Below, in pieces: positions 15,701-24,959 of a stretch of DNA of 64,000 nucleotides. Source of the stretch: RUG11237 sp045119215 (GTDB lineage Bacteria; Bacillota; Clostridia; Lachnospirales; Lachnospiraceae); contig JBGVDD010000088.1 of NCBI GenBank assembly GCA_045119215.1, positions 1-64,000 of the forward strand. Direction: 5' to 3'. The position numbers and the translations under genes are program-made. Numbering within the stretch: the stretch's first letter is position 1; each line of letters starts with the position of its first letter. The notes under the pieces were generated by a model. The model saw only the letters and a program-made list of their open reading frames with translations. It was not told the origin of the DNA and ran no database searches.

Positions 15701-17833
15701 TCAGTTAGAGCCTGCGTTTTTGTAAAGTGCGTTAATAAAGTAGCTATTCTGCATCTTAAGTTCCTCAACACTCGCTCTTTCTGTTTCGTATTCCATATAA
15801 TCGTTAAGTCCTATATTAGATTTCTTCGCAAGTTCATTAAAGTAATCGCTAAAGCAATCCGTTGTAAATCTTCTACTGTAAATCTTCTTGTTAATTACAT
15901 AATATTTCTTCTTTTCAGCCTCGCCATCCATCGTTCCTTTTTCTTTGCTAATGTGCGTTAGACAATACCCGAAGCGATTGTAAAGCTTTGCGTTCCTCTG
16001 GTAGAGCCAAGAGGTTATGAGCTTTAGAACGTAGATAAGAAGTGTGGTGTCGCCTCTTAAATATCTCATCATATAGTAAAGCCCAATAAAGCCCTTAAAC
16101 GCCCACTCGGTAAGCATTTCCTCTATGGTATAGAAAGGCATAGCGAGCTTTTGTTTGCCGTTAGACTCTATGTAAAGGATATCGCAAAGATCTCTTGCAT
16201 CTGCACCCCAGCTTTCCGGGCGTTGCTCGTCTGTAAATACCTTTATGAAGGGATAGTTATCTACGGTGGCAGAGTGCCTACACATCTTCAGCCAAGAGTT
16301 AAAAAGGTCGTTCTTCTGGTTGGTTTCATCGGTGTTACGTTTAATCTCTCTGTTCTCAAGGTTATTGCCTCGCTCTTTACCTACCTCGGATATTACTACC
16401 ACACCGAACTCAAAGCTGCCTGCATTGGGGTTATTCTCAATAACCTTCTTGCCGAGCCTGAGAACGTCAAAGTCAAGGATGTGTGAGTGGCGTCCTTCAT
16501 CACTTGTAAACTCCGGGAAGAAGTCGCAAGCCCATTTTGGAAAATTACCTGCATCTATAAGCTCGTTATCTGTCCTGATAGAATAGTTAGAAACAATAAG
16601 CGAAGATTCTATAACGTAGATGAAGTAAAGCTGTGCATAGTTATATAGCACGTCATATATGTGCATTACTTTAAGATTATCGTCATACCATTCTCCATAC
16701 CTCTGAACATCATATCCGTAGAGCCTTTTCTGTGGATCACCGTGCTTTTCGTATCTGGCTCGTTTCTTATCAACCCATTCTCTTACGGTTGCAAGGTTAT
16801 ATACCTGTCCGTAATCCATAGCAGTGCGAAGGTCTAACTCAAAGCATATCCACGGGAAGTTCGGGAAACGCATATCGTTTACCTTCAGCAGCTCATACGC
16901 CTTTTGTCTGAACATTACCTCTTGGGATAAAGCCATATCTGTAATAAGCGTTGTTTTCTTTTTACCCATACTGCCGCAGGTCATAGAAACTATGGGGAGC
17001 GAGTTAATAAAGCCTCTGTTCCTCATTTCAAAGTGGTTAAGAATACCGGCGGCTATAGTCCTTCTGAAGTTCTCAAACATTACCCAAAGGAAGGGAAGGA
17101 ATATATACAAAGGTACTGTTGTTACGGCTACTTCAAGGTCAAGTATGAGCTTGACAAACTGACCGTATAAGCCAAGAATATCACAGCTCACCGAGAAGTA
17201 GAGATAGTAAGCTACAAATGCGACTATTATGCTCATAAGGTTTAAGTTCATTAGCCATATTACAAACCAGAGGTCAAGTATCTTTTTGTTCTCCTGTAAG
17301 AACTGCCAGTATGTAAGAATTATGCGTTTTATTGGCTGATATGTAAACCTTGCTATACATTTGAACGCTATTAAGGGTATGGTTTCCTTGCCGTGCTTAT
17401 GGTTAGGTTTCAGATAAAGCATCTTTATTAGAATTACTAACAGTACCACTATAGGCAATAAAATGAGTAGTATTCTTGCAAAATCTCCCAGCTTTACGCC
17501 TACGGTGTAATTGTAGTAATTGATGTTTTCTTTATCTACAAGCAGGTTCATATAGTTATCCATATCCTGCTTCGCATCCTCGGGTGTCTCCGGTATAGAA
17601 ACATCCCACTTCATAATCTCAGAATACTCCTTGACGGATGCTAACGTATCGTGGTCTATCTCAAAGATCTCAAAGAAATAATACTTCATTGAGTTCCAAA
17701 GATCCACGAAGGTTTCCGCAAGTCGTAGGTAAGAATTACTGAAGTGGGATATGGCAAGATATATGAAGAAAACTGTAAATATTACCGAAGCAATAATACA
17801 AATCATCTTTTTAACGTCTATTTTTGCTTTCAC
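15701..17833 (-). CDS. Zot/pI-like membrane P-loop ATPase
   Basis: A 710-residue protein starting at GTG 17833, 7 nt after GAGGAGG. An N-terminal membrane segment (residues 8-28) and three or four further hydrophobic spans (about 120-280) precede the ATPase. The P-loop is 'CGSMGKKKTTLITDMA', an unusual Walker A with Lys in place of the second Gly. A Walker B-like strand 'FGVVVISEVGKE' follows, then 'RHSATVDNYPFIKVFTDEQRPESWGADARDL', which matches the sensor region of Zot-type proteins. Zot/pI drives assembly and export of filamentous phage. The gene sits directly upstream of rep in transcription order. A conjugation-type coupling ATPase is the main alternative. Confidence 0.65.
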   Translation of the reverse strand: MKAKIDVKKMICIIASVIFTVFFIYLAISHFSNSYLRLAETFVDLWNSMKYYFFEIFEIDHDTLASVKEYSEIMKWDVSIPETPEDAKQDMDNYMNLLVDKENINYYNYTVGVKLGDFARILLILLPIVVLLVILIKMLYLKPNHKHGKETIPLIAFKCIARFTYQPIKRIILTYWQFLQENKKILDLWFVIWLMNLNLMSIIVAFVAYYLYFSVSCDILGLYGQFVKLILDLEVAVTTVPLYIFLPFLWVMFENFRRTIAAGILNHFEMRNRGFINSLPIVSMTCGSMGKKKTTLITDMALSQEVMFRQKAYELLKVNDMRFPNFPWICFELDLRTAMDYGQVYNLATVREWVDKKRARYEKHGDPQKRLYGYDVQRYGEWYDDNLKVMHIYDVLYNYAQLYFIYVIESSLIVSNYSIRTDNELIDAGNFPKWACDFFPEFTSDEGRHSHILDFDVLRLGKKVIENNPNAGSFEFGVVVISEVGKERGNNLENREIKRNTDETNQKNDLFNSWLKMCRHSATVDNYPFIKVFTDEQRPESWGADARDLCDILYIESNGKQKLAMPFYTIEEMLTEWAFKGFIGLYYMMRYLRGDTTLLIYVLKLITSWLYQRNAKLYNRFGYCLTHISKEKGTMDGEAEKKKYYVINKKIYSRRFTTDCFSDYFNELAKKSNIGLNDYMEYETERASVEELKMQNSYFINALYKNAGSN

Positions 17834-17854
17834 ATAACATTCCTCCTCTCTGCT

Positions 17855-17950
17855 TTAAGGTAATCGGTTACCTGTAAAAATCAGATAACCGACCACCCAG
17901 AGAAGCACGAATAGGAGAAATACTGCAATAATTCTCTTAATCGTTTTCAT
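17855..17950 (-). CDS. 31-residue single-span membrane peptide
   Basis: The frame MKTIKRIIAVFLLFVLLWVV... lies in the gap between the 669-residue surface protein and the Zot-like gene. It starts 5 nt after GAGGAGG and ends with TAA at 17855. A short basic N-terminus and one hydrophobic helix give it the look of the tiny membrane proteins of filamentous phages (pVII/pIX or a minor coat), which annotation usually misses. No homology is claimed. Confidence 0.6.
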   Translation of the reverse strand: MKTIKRIIAVFLLFVLLWVVGYLIFTGNRLP

Positions 17951-17960
17951 TTTTCCTCCT

Positions 17961-19964
17961 CTATACGTCAGGTGGGATATCCCCACCTCCTGTTATTAGG
18001 TCAATTATGGCTTGTAAAAGCCTTACGGGTAGCATCACTATCCATATAAGAAGCTGTACTAAAAGGTTGAGAGCCGGCTGTCCGATGATAATAATGATTA
18101 CAAGCATTATGATCGCTATTACTATCATCCAAAAAGCCGATGTGTTACCGAACAGCTCTTCTTCAGGCGGTGGCTGAAACTCGTTGACAATATCTATAGG
18201 GCTTGAAACAACGGGGATAACTCTGTATGCACCGTCATTGTTAAAGGTAAGCTCTATGATGTCAAAATCAAAAAATACCGTCTGCTGTGCTACGTATGTA
18301 TCGCAGTTCGCCATTGTACTACCTGCCGATGTGTATGCCGGAGCACAGTAATACTCGGTGCTTGCAAAACGGAAGATTACAACCCTGTTACCATTAGCGG
18401 TTTCGGTATTGTAAAATGCCTTCAGAGCTGCCACGTCGTCCTCTTTGACTAAAAGCCTTTGTGAGATGGCTGAATTAGTGCCAATAAGGTCGCCTGCTTC
18501 AAGAATATGGATAGGCTTTACTCCCTTGTGTTGTTCGTCTGTTGTGGGCCACGAAAAACCATAGTCCCAAAGTTTGTCCCACCAAGAGTGATTACTGTCA
18601 TAGCTAAGCAAATCGAAGGTGTCCCCCATGTCTATGGTCTTATCGTTATAGCCCATAGTTCTGCCGGAGTCAACGCTATCCTCAAATAAGTCTTTACTTA
18701 ACTGCCTACCGTTGCAATCAACGTAGCCGTGACCCAAGTTATTTGAATAGTTGTATATCCAATCTCTAACGACGCTGCTTGATACACTACCTGCAACCGG
18801 ATCGGATGAAAGAAAATCAAAAACTCCACCAACATCTGTTACAGGTGCGTAGAAAGCATAAGGCATAATTGTGGATTGTTTATCTGTACTACTAACAGAA
18901 AAGATAGAACCGAAGGACGTGTACTGTGTATCCAGATTTACGTTATATACCCAATGATAATCGTGGTACGTTGGAATGCCGGGACCGGTAGATGCTCTTC
19001 CGTCATAACCTGAGTATATTCTCACAGGTACGCTTGAGCTGTACTGTCCTACATCTACGCCAACGTATTGCTTTAGTTGGTTATAGAAGTCCTGATTGCT
19101 TGTAATGGTAGCCATCTTTGTCTTGTACTCCCACCACTCGGCTCGGATCTTCTGCAAGTTGCCGTATTGCTCAAATACTCTTTCGGGTACGGAGAAATAT
19201 ACGGTGTTTACCTCGTTGTAATAGTCCTCGCCCTTGTCGGATACGCCCGTTCTATAGTTGGTATGATGAACTGAAAGCTTTAAGGTTTCAAGCTCCTCTA
19301 CAACACAGTTAAGATTGGAGTCTGCCTCTTTGTCGGGACCGAAGCCCTTGGCATAGCCTGAGAAGATATACGTACCGCCTACAAAGTATTCGGTAGCGTT
19401 GGTATCTCCCTTGGTTTTAAGCTCAATACCTGTAATATCGTATCGTCTGGCATTGGAGTTGACTCTATCATAAAAGGTAGTGCCGTTTATCTCCTTTTCA
19501 ACTACTTTGAACTTATAGAAAAGGTTCTTGTAGTTGCCGGATTCAACGGTATTACAGAACTGAAGATTGAACTTATCGTACCTTGTGGGTACACCCTTGC
19601 TATCGTAAGCAGTAGCCATTTGGATTTTATTCGCACCACTGCTTGTATCAATAGTAAGGTTCCTTGGATTGTAGATGTAAAGATATAGACCGTAATGGTC
19701 GAGATTATCCGACTCAAAGGAGTAACAATATTCAACCATTGTAATTAGCTTAATATCTAACTGCTCTGAGTACGGATAATCTGTTATATCAAATAACTGA
19801 CCGTTAACAGTTGAGGATTCGAGGTCGTCAAGAACGTTAGTTTTACTAAAATCCGTAACGACCTCTTTCTTCACGGTTGCAGCATTAGCTACTACCGTAA
19901 ATACCGATAGTAAGATGCATACGATTAAGGAAAGACATAATGCCTTTATTGTTTTAGTTCTCAT
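17961..19964 (-). CDS. Secreted, C-terminally anchored large surface protein
   Basis: A 667-residue protein. I prefer the ATG at 19964 over the one at 19970 because GGAGGGG abuts the earlier codon. The N-terminus is a clear signal peptide (MRTKTIKALCLSLIVCILLS...) with an Ala-Asn-Ala cleavage site. A beta-rich ectodomain of about 550 residues follows, then two hydrophobic stretches near the C-terminus (SAFWMIVIAIIMLVIIIIIG and the next 25 residues). The topology matches the adsorption/tip protein (pIII-like) of filamentous phages, exported and held by a C-terminal span until assembly. The family is not recognised. Confidence 0.6.
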   Translation of the reverse strand: MRTKTIKALCLSLIVCILLSVFTVVANAATVKKEVVTDFSKTNVLDDLESSTVNGQLFDITDYPYSEQLDIKLITMVEYCYSFESDNLDHYGLYLYIYNPRNLTIDTSSGANKIQMATAYDSKGVPTRYDKFNLQFCNTVESGNYKNLFYKFKVVEKEINGTTFYDRVNSNARRYDITGIELKTKGDTNATEYFVGGTYIFSGYAKGFGPDKEADSNLNCVVEELETLKLSVHHTNYRTGVSDKGEDYYNEVNTVYFSVPERVFEQYGNLQKIRAEWWEYKTKMATITSNQDFYNQLKQYVGVDVGQYSSSVPVRIYSGYDGRASTGPGIPTYHDYHWVYNVNLDTQYTSFGSIFSVSSTDKQSTIMPYAFYAPVTDVGGVFDFLSSDPVAGSVSSSVVRDWIYNYSNNLGHGYVDCNGRQLSKDLFEDSVDSGRTMGYNDKTIDMGDTFDLLSYDSNHSWWDKLWDYGFSWPTTDEQHKGVKPIHILEAGDLIGTNSAISQRLLVKEDDVAALKAFYNTETANGNRVVIFRFASTEYYCAPAYTSAGSTMANCDTYVAQQTVFFDFDIIELTFNNDGAYRVIPVVSSPIDIVNEFQPPPEEELFGNTSAFWMIVIAIIMLVIIIIIGQPALNLLVQLLIWIVMLPVRLLQAIIDLITGGGDIPPDV

Positions 19965-19977
19965 ATGCATCCCCTCC

Positions 19978-20547
19978 TTAGAACAGGATCTCTTCGGGAA
20001 GAACTATCTCGTCAAGGATCGGAGCAGTCTTCAGATAGATTGTAATCTTAGAATCCTGAGTTGTTGACTTAACCGTCATAATGAAGAACTCTGCGTGCTC
20101 CGGGACACTCTCAGGTATTTCTACCTCAGCTCCATTATGTCTTTCAATAAGAATAGTCTCAATGGAATAAAGACCATCTACAGTAAAGAAATCCTCATAT
20201 TCAACAACGTCAAAGAAGCCAGTATAGTCTGTATCGCCGTTGAACTCGTATTCCTCACCATCCACGGTATAGGTAAAGGAGTATTTATCATTTCCTTTAA
20301 TTTCTACGTCGTAAGCGTTCTTTTTGCTCTCGTCGAAGGTATAGTGTACGTCAAATCTATTCTCTTCGAACTGATTAAGAACAAAGCCGGAAGTGGTATC
20401 CATTATTGTCTGATCACCGTATGTCAGGTAGAACGTGGCAAAGTCGTGGGTACCACCCCCGGTAAAGTGAATTATGAGTCCAAGTGCGCCTACGAGCAGA
20501 AGCAAAGAAATGACAGCGACAATAATTGTTTTTACGTTACTACTCAT
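19978..20547 (-). CDS. N-terminally anchored extracytoplasmic protein, 189 aa
   Basis: The first 30 residues (MSSNVKTIIVAVISLLLLVG...) form a signal anchor and the rest is an acidic beta-type ectodomain. The start follows GGAGGGGAGCAAGGA. It is one of three consecutive proteins built the same way (short N-tail, one span, ectodomain), all on the minus strand and spaced by 7-20 bp, so they may assemble together. No domain recognised. Confidence 0.6.
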   Translation of the reverse strand: MSSNVKTIIVAVISLLLLVGALGLIIHFTGGGTHDFATFYLTYGDQTIMDTTSGFVLNQFEENRFDVHYTFDESKKNAYDVEIKGNDKYSFTYTVDGEEYEFNGDTDYTGFFDVVEYEDFFTVDGLYSIETILIERHNGAEVEIPESVPEHAEFFIMTVKSTTQDSKITIYLKTAPILDEIVLPEEILF

Positions 20548-20566
20548 TCCTTGCTCCCCTCCTTAA

Positions 20567-21628
20567 TTAGAAAGTAAGGCTGGACTCGTCAAGGCTTACA
20601 CTTACAACCGCATCAGAGTCAAAGACGATCTTTACAGTAGCAGTAAGACCGGAAGTGTTCTTTACAACAACGGTTACACCGCAAACCTCACCCTCGATAG
20701 CACTGTAGAAGTAATCGTCATACATTGTCTCGGAAGAGGTTTCGCTGTAGTTAGTGTAAAGACCGCTAACGTTAGGGATATTTACCTTAAGGGTAGAACC
20801 GGAAACGGTTGCAGTAAAATCATCCTTATAGGTAGTAAGAGGGGTCTTAACTACACTGGACCAATCTATTGTACCATCACCGTAATCGCACTGAGAACCT
20901 GCCATGATATTACCGAAAGGTGTAACGGAAACTACGGAATAGTTCTTATAGGTGGTGCCTACAGAGTTGAAGATATTACCGAGGTTAATATCGAAGTTGT
21001 AGGTTGCACGACTGAACATAGGAACCTTGTAGTTGCCGTTAATATCTCTGTCAAGAGTGGAGTTGGTTGCTGTCATAGTGGTAGGAATACCTACGAACTT
21101 AACAGTACACTTTGCAGTATGACCGCCATCTCTTGTAGTTACAGTAATTACCGCGTTGCCGGGAAGAGCCTTAAAGCATCTTACCTCGCACACACGAGAG
21201 CCTGCATAAGTGGGATTTACAGTAATATACTGGGCGATATCTGCTGTCTGAGAAGAAGATTCCCAAGCAACAGTCCAATCTACAAGAATATTACTTGCAG
21301 TATTGGGGAAAATGGTAGCAGTAAGCTCCTGAGCTACATATGTTTCAGCAACAGTTGCTACTCCTGAATCGGGATTTGCCATAAGACGAGGAGCAGAAGC
21401 TCTTACTTTTACAAGAGGCATAGGCTCTGCCTCTATTTCAGTTTCAAAATCCTCTGCTTTAAGCATACTCGTTACGTTATCGGGAACGCCGTATGTTTCT
21501 ACCTGCAGGTTATTTATTGCCTTCGTCTGTGCTATATCCATAACCACGGATGCGAATACTCCTACAAAGAGAAGGAGCACAGCAACGACGAGTGCTATGA
21601 ATTTCCGATTTTCATTAAGCTTTGTCAT
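20567..21628 (-). CDS. Membrane-anchored Ig-like domain protein
   Basis: A 353-residue protein with one span at residues 10-30 (KFIALVVAVLLLFVGVFASV). The ectodomain includes a bacterial Ig-like (BIG2-type) unit near residues 95-180 ('LTATIFPNTASNILVDWTVAWESS', ending 'AVITVTTRDGGHTAKCTVKFVG') and a second beta domain. Such domains serve adhesion or particle decoration. The start follows AAGGAGG. Confidence 0.65.
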   Translation of the reverse strand: MTKLNENRKFIALVVAVLLLFVGVFASVVMDIAQTKAINNLQVETYGVPDNVTSMLKAEDFETEIEAEPMPLVKVRASAPRLMANPDSGVATVAETYVAQELTATIFPNTASNILVDWTVAWESSSQTADIAQYITVNPTYAGSRVCEVRCFKALPGNAVITVTTRDGGHTAKCTVKFVGIPTTMTATNSTLDRDINGNYKVPMFSRATYNFDINLGNIFNSVGTTYKNYSVVSVTPFGNIMAGSQCDYGDGTIDWSSVVKTPLTTYKDDFTATVSGSTLKVNIPNVSGLYTNYSETSSETMYDDYFYSAIEGEVCGVTVVVKNTSGLTATVKIVFDSDAVVSVSLDESSLTF

Positions 21629-21649
21629 TATTTTAATTCCTCCTTTTAA

Positions 21650-21886
21650 TTAGAACTTAATCTTGGACTTGCCCTGATTGTACTGAGCCATGTACTTATC
21701 AACGATCATACGGGACTTTATGCCCTTCTTGTAACCGTTGGCTGCCTTAGAGCGAGCGCCCATACGCTTGGGGATGAGATACGCATCATCCCAACCCTTT
21801 GCAAAACCGATATCATAGGCATCCTTGAGATCGGACTTTCTGCGAGACATCTGTCTCGGCTTTTTTTCTTTCATTGTTTTACTCAT
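21650..21886 (-). CDS. Small highly basic protein, 78 aa
   Basis: Very rich in Lys/Arg (MSKTMKEKKPRQMSRRKSD...) with a central 'DIGFAKGWDDAYLIPKRMG' segment and no membrane span. The segment faintly resembles 'YQLGMRSGYLQCQSDH' in the 90-residue protein at 23815-24087, so the two may be related. Binding to single-stranded phage or plasmid DNA is a reasonable guess, not shown. Confidence 0.6.
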   Translation of the reverse strand: MSKTMKEKKPRQMSRRKSDLKDAYDIGFAKGWDDAYLIPKRMGARSKAANGYKKGIKSRMIVDKYMAQYNQGKSKIKF

Positions 21887-21909
21887 ATTGAGTGCCTCCT
21901 TTATTAAAA

Positions 21910-23322
21910 TTATTTGTTTGTGATTTCGGCATTATCTGCCTCTTTTGCATATACTGATTTGAGCATTCTTGCAAAGTAATCTGTAATGAGGTCCATACCC
22001 GCTTCATTGGGGTGGAGACCGTCATTGGTGTACTTAGTGTACTCATAGCCTTCGATAGTTGCAATATCTACGAGATAACAATCGAAGTATTCTGCTATCT
22101 TTCTAATCTGTGTGTTATACTCGTCGAGAAGAGCTGTGTACTTATTAGTACCGTTTGCAGGAAGTGTAAAGATAAACACGTCTGAATCCGCATATCTCTC
22201 GGTCATCTTATGAACCATAATTGCATACGCTTCAGCAAAAGACTGAGGGGTGATATATCCATTCTCTTCGGTATACACGTCTGCAAGCTCGTTAAACTCA
22301 CCGCAAACAAGGCCTGCATTGAAATCGTTAATACCGATGTAAACCGCAATTACATCGGGATTAGTACCGGAATCAGCGCCGGTGTTATCGTGGAGCTGAA
22401 CACATCTGTCGATATATGCAGCACCGTTATTATTGAGAACACGGGAGCCGGACCAAGAGTTATTTACGAGTACGTCCATATTCGTATAATCTGCAGTCTG
22501 CTTCCACCAGGTCTCATCAGCAGCATCGATGTCTGCTCTGGGGTAATACACGGCATTGTAGCCGATGGTGTTGTTTGTGGTTGATGCATTATTGCTTAAA
22601 CCCGAATAGGTAGAAATGCTATCTCCGAGAATGGAGAGCTTCTTGCCCTCAAGATCTACGTATTCATCGGTATAAATACCGTAGTAGATACTCTGTGTTG
22701 CCTGAAGCTTACCTGCATTTTCGAGGTCATATACAAAGTCGTTAAGATGACCGTTTGCATAGCAACAGATAACGGGATCGTCAGACTTCATAAATGCAAG
22801 AGTTTCGTCCTCATCTACATAGATATTAAGGTTAGAAACATCAATAGTGATCCACTTATTTACGGTAGTACTGGTAAGCTCTTCCTTGGGAAGATAGATC
22901 TTATACTGACGGTACGCATAATCTGTTACGTCACCGCCTACCTTAACTGCTTCTGACTTTACTACCCAGAGGGTGAAATACTGATTTTCATCAACAGCCT
23001 TAACTGTACCTACGGGGGCATCAATCTTGGTAATCTTCTTGCCGGAGAAGAGAGTGGTATCCGAATATGCGTAAGGCGCTACAGGCATACTATCTCTAAG
23101 CGGAAGAGCGCTTATGGGATAATCTTCCTTAAAGTTAGTACCAAACGTGGGATTATACTCTGTCTCGGGGAATACAACGGGCTCGTCCACGGGATCATCG
23201 GAAGTGAAGATATCCTCGAAGGGATTTTCACCGTTAACGCCGAACCAAGTGGCAAGACCGCCTACGAGAAGAATAACCAAAAGTACCGATGCAATAATTG
23301 CTATAATACTTCCTTTGCTCAT
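21910..23322 (-). CDS. Membrane-anchored SGNH/GDSL hydrolase
   Basis: A 470-residue protein with an N-terminal span (residues 5-27). After an acidic linker and a beta-rich region of about 200 residues comes an SGNH hydrolase: block I 'KKLSILGDSISTYSG' (nucleophile Ser), block III 'VIAVYIGINDFN' (Gly-x-Asn-Asp) and block V 'NDGLHPNEAGMDLI' (Asp-x-x-His). Members de-esterify carbohydrates, peptidoglycan or lipids outside the cell. It could open the envelope for particle release or entry. The start follows AAGGAGGATTTTTTAATCAA. Confidence 0.75.
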   Translation of the reverse strand: MSKGSIIAIIASVLLVILLVGGLATWFGVNGENPFEDIFTSDDPVDEPVVFPETEYNPTFGTNFKEDYPISALPLRDSMPVAPYAYSDTTLFSGKKITKIDAPVGTVKAVDENQYFTLWVVKSEAVKVGGDVTDYAYRQYKIYLPKEELTSTTVNKWITIDVSNLNIYVDEDETLAFMKSDDPVICCYANGHLNDFVYDLENAGKLQATQSIYYGIYTDEYVDLEGKKLSILGDSISTYSGLSNNASTTNNTIGYNAVYYPRADIDAADETWWKQTADYTNMDVLVNNSWSGSRVLNNNGAAYIDRCVQLHDNTGADSGTNPDVIAVYIGINDFNAGLVCGEFNELADVYTEENGYITPQSFAEAYAIMVHKMTERYADSDVFIFTLPANGTNKYTALLDEYNTQIRKIAEYFDCYLVDIATIEGYEYTKYTNDGLHPNEAGMDLITDYFARMLKSVYAKEADNAEITNK

Positions 23323-23367
23323 TTGATTAAAAAATCCTCCTTGTTTGTAAAAATGTTTGTTTTTGTA

Positions 23368-23405
23368 AACTTCGGCTTACAAAAAGCAATATGCAAGCCG
23401 AAGTT
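23368..23405 (-). terminator. Strong intra-operon hairpin
   Basis: AACTTCGGCTT pairs perfectly with AAGCCGAAGTT between the 122-residue and SGNH genes. It lacks a good T run, so it may be an attenuator or mRNA-stability element that keeps the two small upstream genes more highly expressed than the large downstream ones. Confidence 0.5.
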
Positions 23406-23422
23406 GTGTTGTAATTATGCTT

Positions 23423-23791
23423 TTACGCCTGAGCGAGAAGCATAGTGAGTAGAGCCTTGTCGGACTTACGAGCAGGCTTGATCTCACACTCGTAAACCTC
23501 GCCGTTTTCATCTACGGTACGAACGAGAGTCTTATTACCGGATACGGTTCTGCCGCTGGCATCCTTGAACTCAAAGGGCTCAAGTACGAAGTCAGCCTTC
23601 ATCTGATTACCGAATACGATGTCAAGCACCATATAGCCGTTGAAGTCTGCCTTTGCTCCGTCTGCAGGGGGCATGATAGCGATCCTTACGTCTCTACCAC
23701 GAATGTTACCCTTGATAAAATAACTGAAATACTCCTTTTCGTTCTTTTTGTAAGTTTCTCTTTCTACAAAAATCTTCTTTTCCTTAGACAT
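23423..23791 (-). CDS. Small soluble protein, possible ssDNA-binding type
   Basis: A 122-residue beta-rich protein (ERETYKKNEKEYFSYFIKGNIRGRDVRIAIMPPADG) without a membrane span. It sits early in the minus-strand block, before the hairpin at 23368-23405. That is where filamentous phages carry the abundant single-strand-binding protein, and size and beta content would fit, but no sequence motif proves it. The start follows GGAGGAAAAATTT. Confidence 0.5.
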   Translation of the reverse strand: MSKEKKIFVERETYKKNEKEYFSYFIKGNIRGRDVRIAIMPPADGAKADFNGYMVLDIVFGNQMKADFVLEPFEFKDASGRTVSGNKTLVRTVDENGEVYECEIKPARKSDKALLTMLLAQA

Positions 23792-23814
23792 AAAATTTTT
23801 CCTCCTTTTGATTT

Positions 23815-24087
23815 TTACTTTTTCTTTGTGCCTTTTTGTCTGGAAATTGCTCTTGCTTCAGCCTTGGTCTTACCTTCATCGAGGGCTTTCTTGTACTTAT
23901 ACATACCCGCGTGGTCTGACTGGCACTGAAGATAACCAGATCTCATACCAAGCTGATACTCGGTGAGCTCCTTGCCTTCGTTTGGTCCGTAGGTGTGAAC
24001 CTTTGCCTTGCGGTCTTTAGCATAACCTTCAGCACGCTTAGAAGGCTTGGTCCAACGCCTTTCGGAATTGTAATTTGATTTTGCCAT
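23815..24087 (-). CDS. Small basic protein, 90 aa
   Basis: Highly basic at both ends (MAKSNYNSERRWTKPSKRAEG ... KKK). A central 'GMRSGYLQCQSDHAGMYKYKKALDEG' region looks helical. First gene of the minus-strand block; starts after AAGGAGAAAACGAA. No family recognised. It is weakly similar to the 78-residue protein at 21650. Confidence 0.6.
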   Translation of the reverse strand: MAKSNYNSERRWTKPSKRAEGYAKDRKAKVHTYGPNEGKELTEYQLGMRSGYLQCQSDHAGMYKYKKALDEGKTKAEARAISRQKGTKKK

Positions 24088-24341
24088 TTCGTTTTCTCCT
24101 TGTTAAATGATTTTGATGCCCGTCAAGCCGTTAGCTCAGCCGAAAAAATGGTGTGATATTAAATTGTAAATTCGTAATCAGTGCGCTTGTGTGAAACACT
24201 CGTTCCGGGCGATTCCTCTTGGCGTTAGGTGGCCACCTTATCTCTTGCAAGAAACGCATAGAATGGAGCATCGCAATCTTTGCTGCGCTTTTTGATTACA
24301 TTTATTAAATAACCCGAAGGTATTTAATGACTGTAAGGATT
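24088..24341. promoter_or_regulatory. Leader/promoter region of the phage-like block
   Basis: A 254-bp gene-free stretch, more GC-rich than most gaps here. It contains the palindrome AGGTGGCCACCT, a hairpin ATTAAATA/TATTTAAT around ACCCGAAGG (about 24304-24328) and several Gly/Cys-rich short repeats. The minus-strand block must be transcribed from here, but I could not find a clear -35/-10 pair. Confidence 0.4.
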
Positions 24342-24626
24342 TTATTCGACCTTGGTAGCTTCAAAATCTACGTAATGCCTTATATACATAGAAGTCTTGA
24401 TACGCTTTCCGTTAATGCTCTTACCTCTGAATGCAAACGCTTCTTCGTAGAGTCTATCCATCTCGGGAGTTCTGAGATAATATGTATCCTCGCTAAGCGT
24501 TCTCATAATATAGGTAGAAGTATCGCTGGAAAAGCGGATGCGCTGCTTTACAATGAAGTTATCCGTACGATATATGTTTTCTGTATCGGATATAACCTCG
24601 TCGCAAAAATTATCTAAAGTAAGCAT
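24342..24626 (-). CDS. Hypothetical protein, 94 aa
   Basis: Soluble, no motif recognised. Starts after GGAGGAATAAAAA, 3 bp from the end of the upstream HTH gene. It is the last gene of a three-gene regulatory operon that begins at 25289. Confidence 0.55.
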   Translation of the reverse strand: MLTLDNFCDEVISDTENIYRTDNFIVKQRIRFSSDTSTYIMRTLSEDTYYLRTPEMDRLYEEAFAFRGKSINGKRIKTSMYIRHYVDFEATKVE

Positions 24627-24629
24627 TTT

Positions 24630-24944
24630 TTATTCCTCCTTGTTTTCTTTTTTGTCAAATTCGTTTTTGAGATAGTTACAGAGCTTGATATTAAGCTTTT
24701 TGATAAAATCCTTGCCTACCTTCCATTTTTCAGCAAGCTCGGACTGCGTGTTATTGCTAACGTAAAGTCCGGTATACACAGCATAGAACTGTACGGGAGC
24801 TTTTTTAATAATCTCGTTGTAACGTTCAATTTTGTCTGTGATACGCTGAGGAGGAAGAAGCTTTGTGCCTAACTTTATCGATTCGACCATTGCGTAGTAG
24901 TAACGAATTTCCTTAAGATCGCTTTTGATTTCCTTGATTGTCAT
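24630..24944 (-). CDS. RinA/ArpU-like regulator
   Basis: A 104-residue protein. The N-terminal helix (IKEIKSDLKEIRYYYAMVESI), a central linker and the C-terminal helix-turn-helix ('TQSELAEKWKVGKDFIKKLNIKL') have the layout of the small phage/element activators related to RinA, ArpU and DUF1492, with a sigma-region-4-like recognition part. It is co-transcribed with the HTH regulator upstream. The family call is by layout only. Confidence 0.5.
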   Translation of the reverse strand: MTIKEIKSDLKEIRYYYAMVESIKLGTKLLPPQRITDKIERYNEIIKKAPVQFYAVYTGLYVSNNTQSELAEKWKVGKDFIKKLNIKLCNYLKNEFDKKENKEE

Positions 24945-24959
24945 TTTTTATACCTCCTG

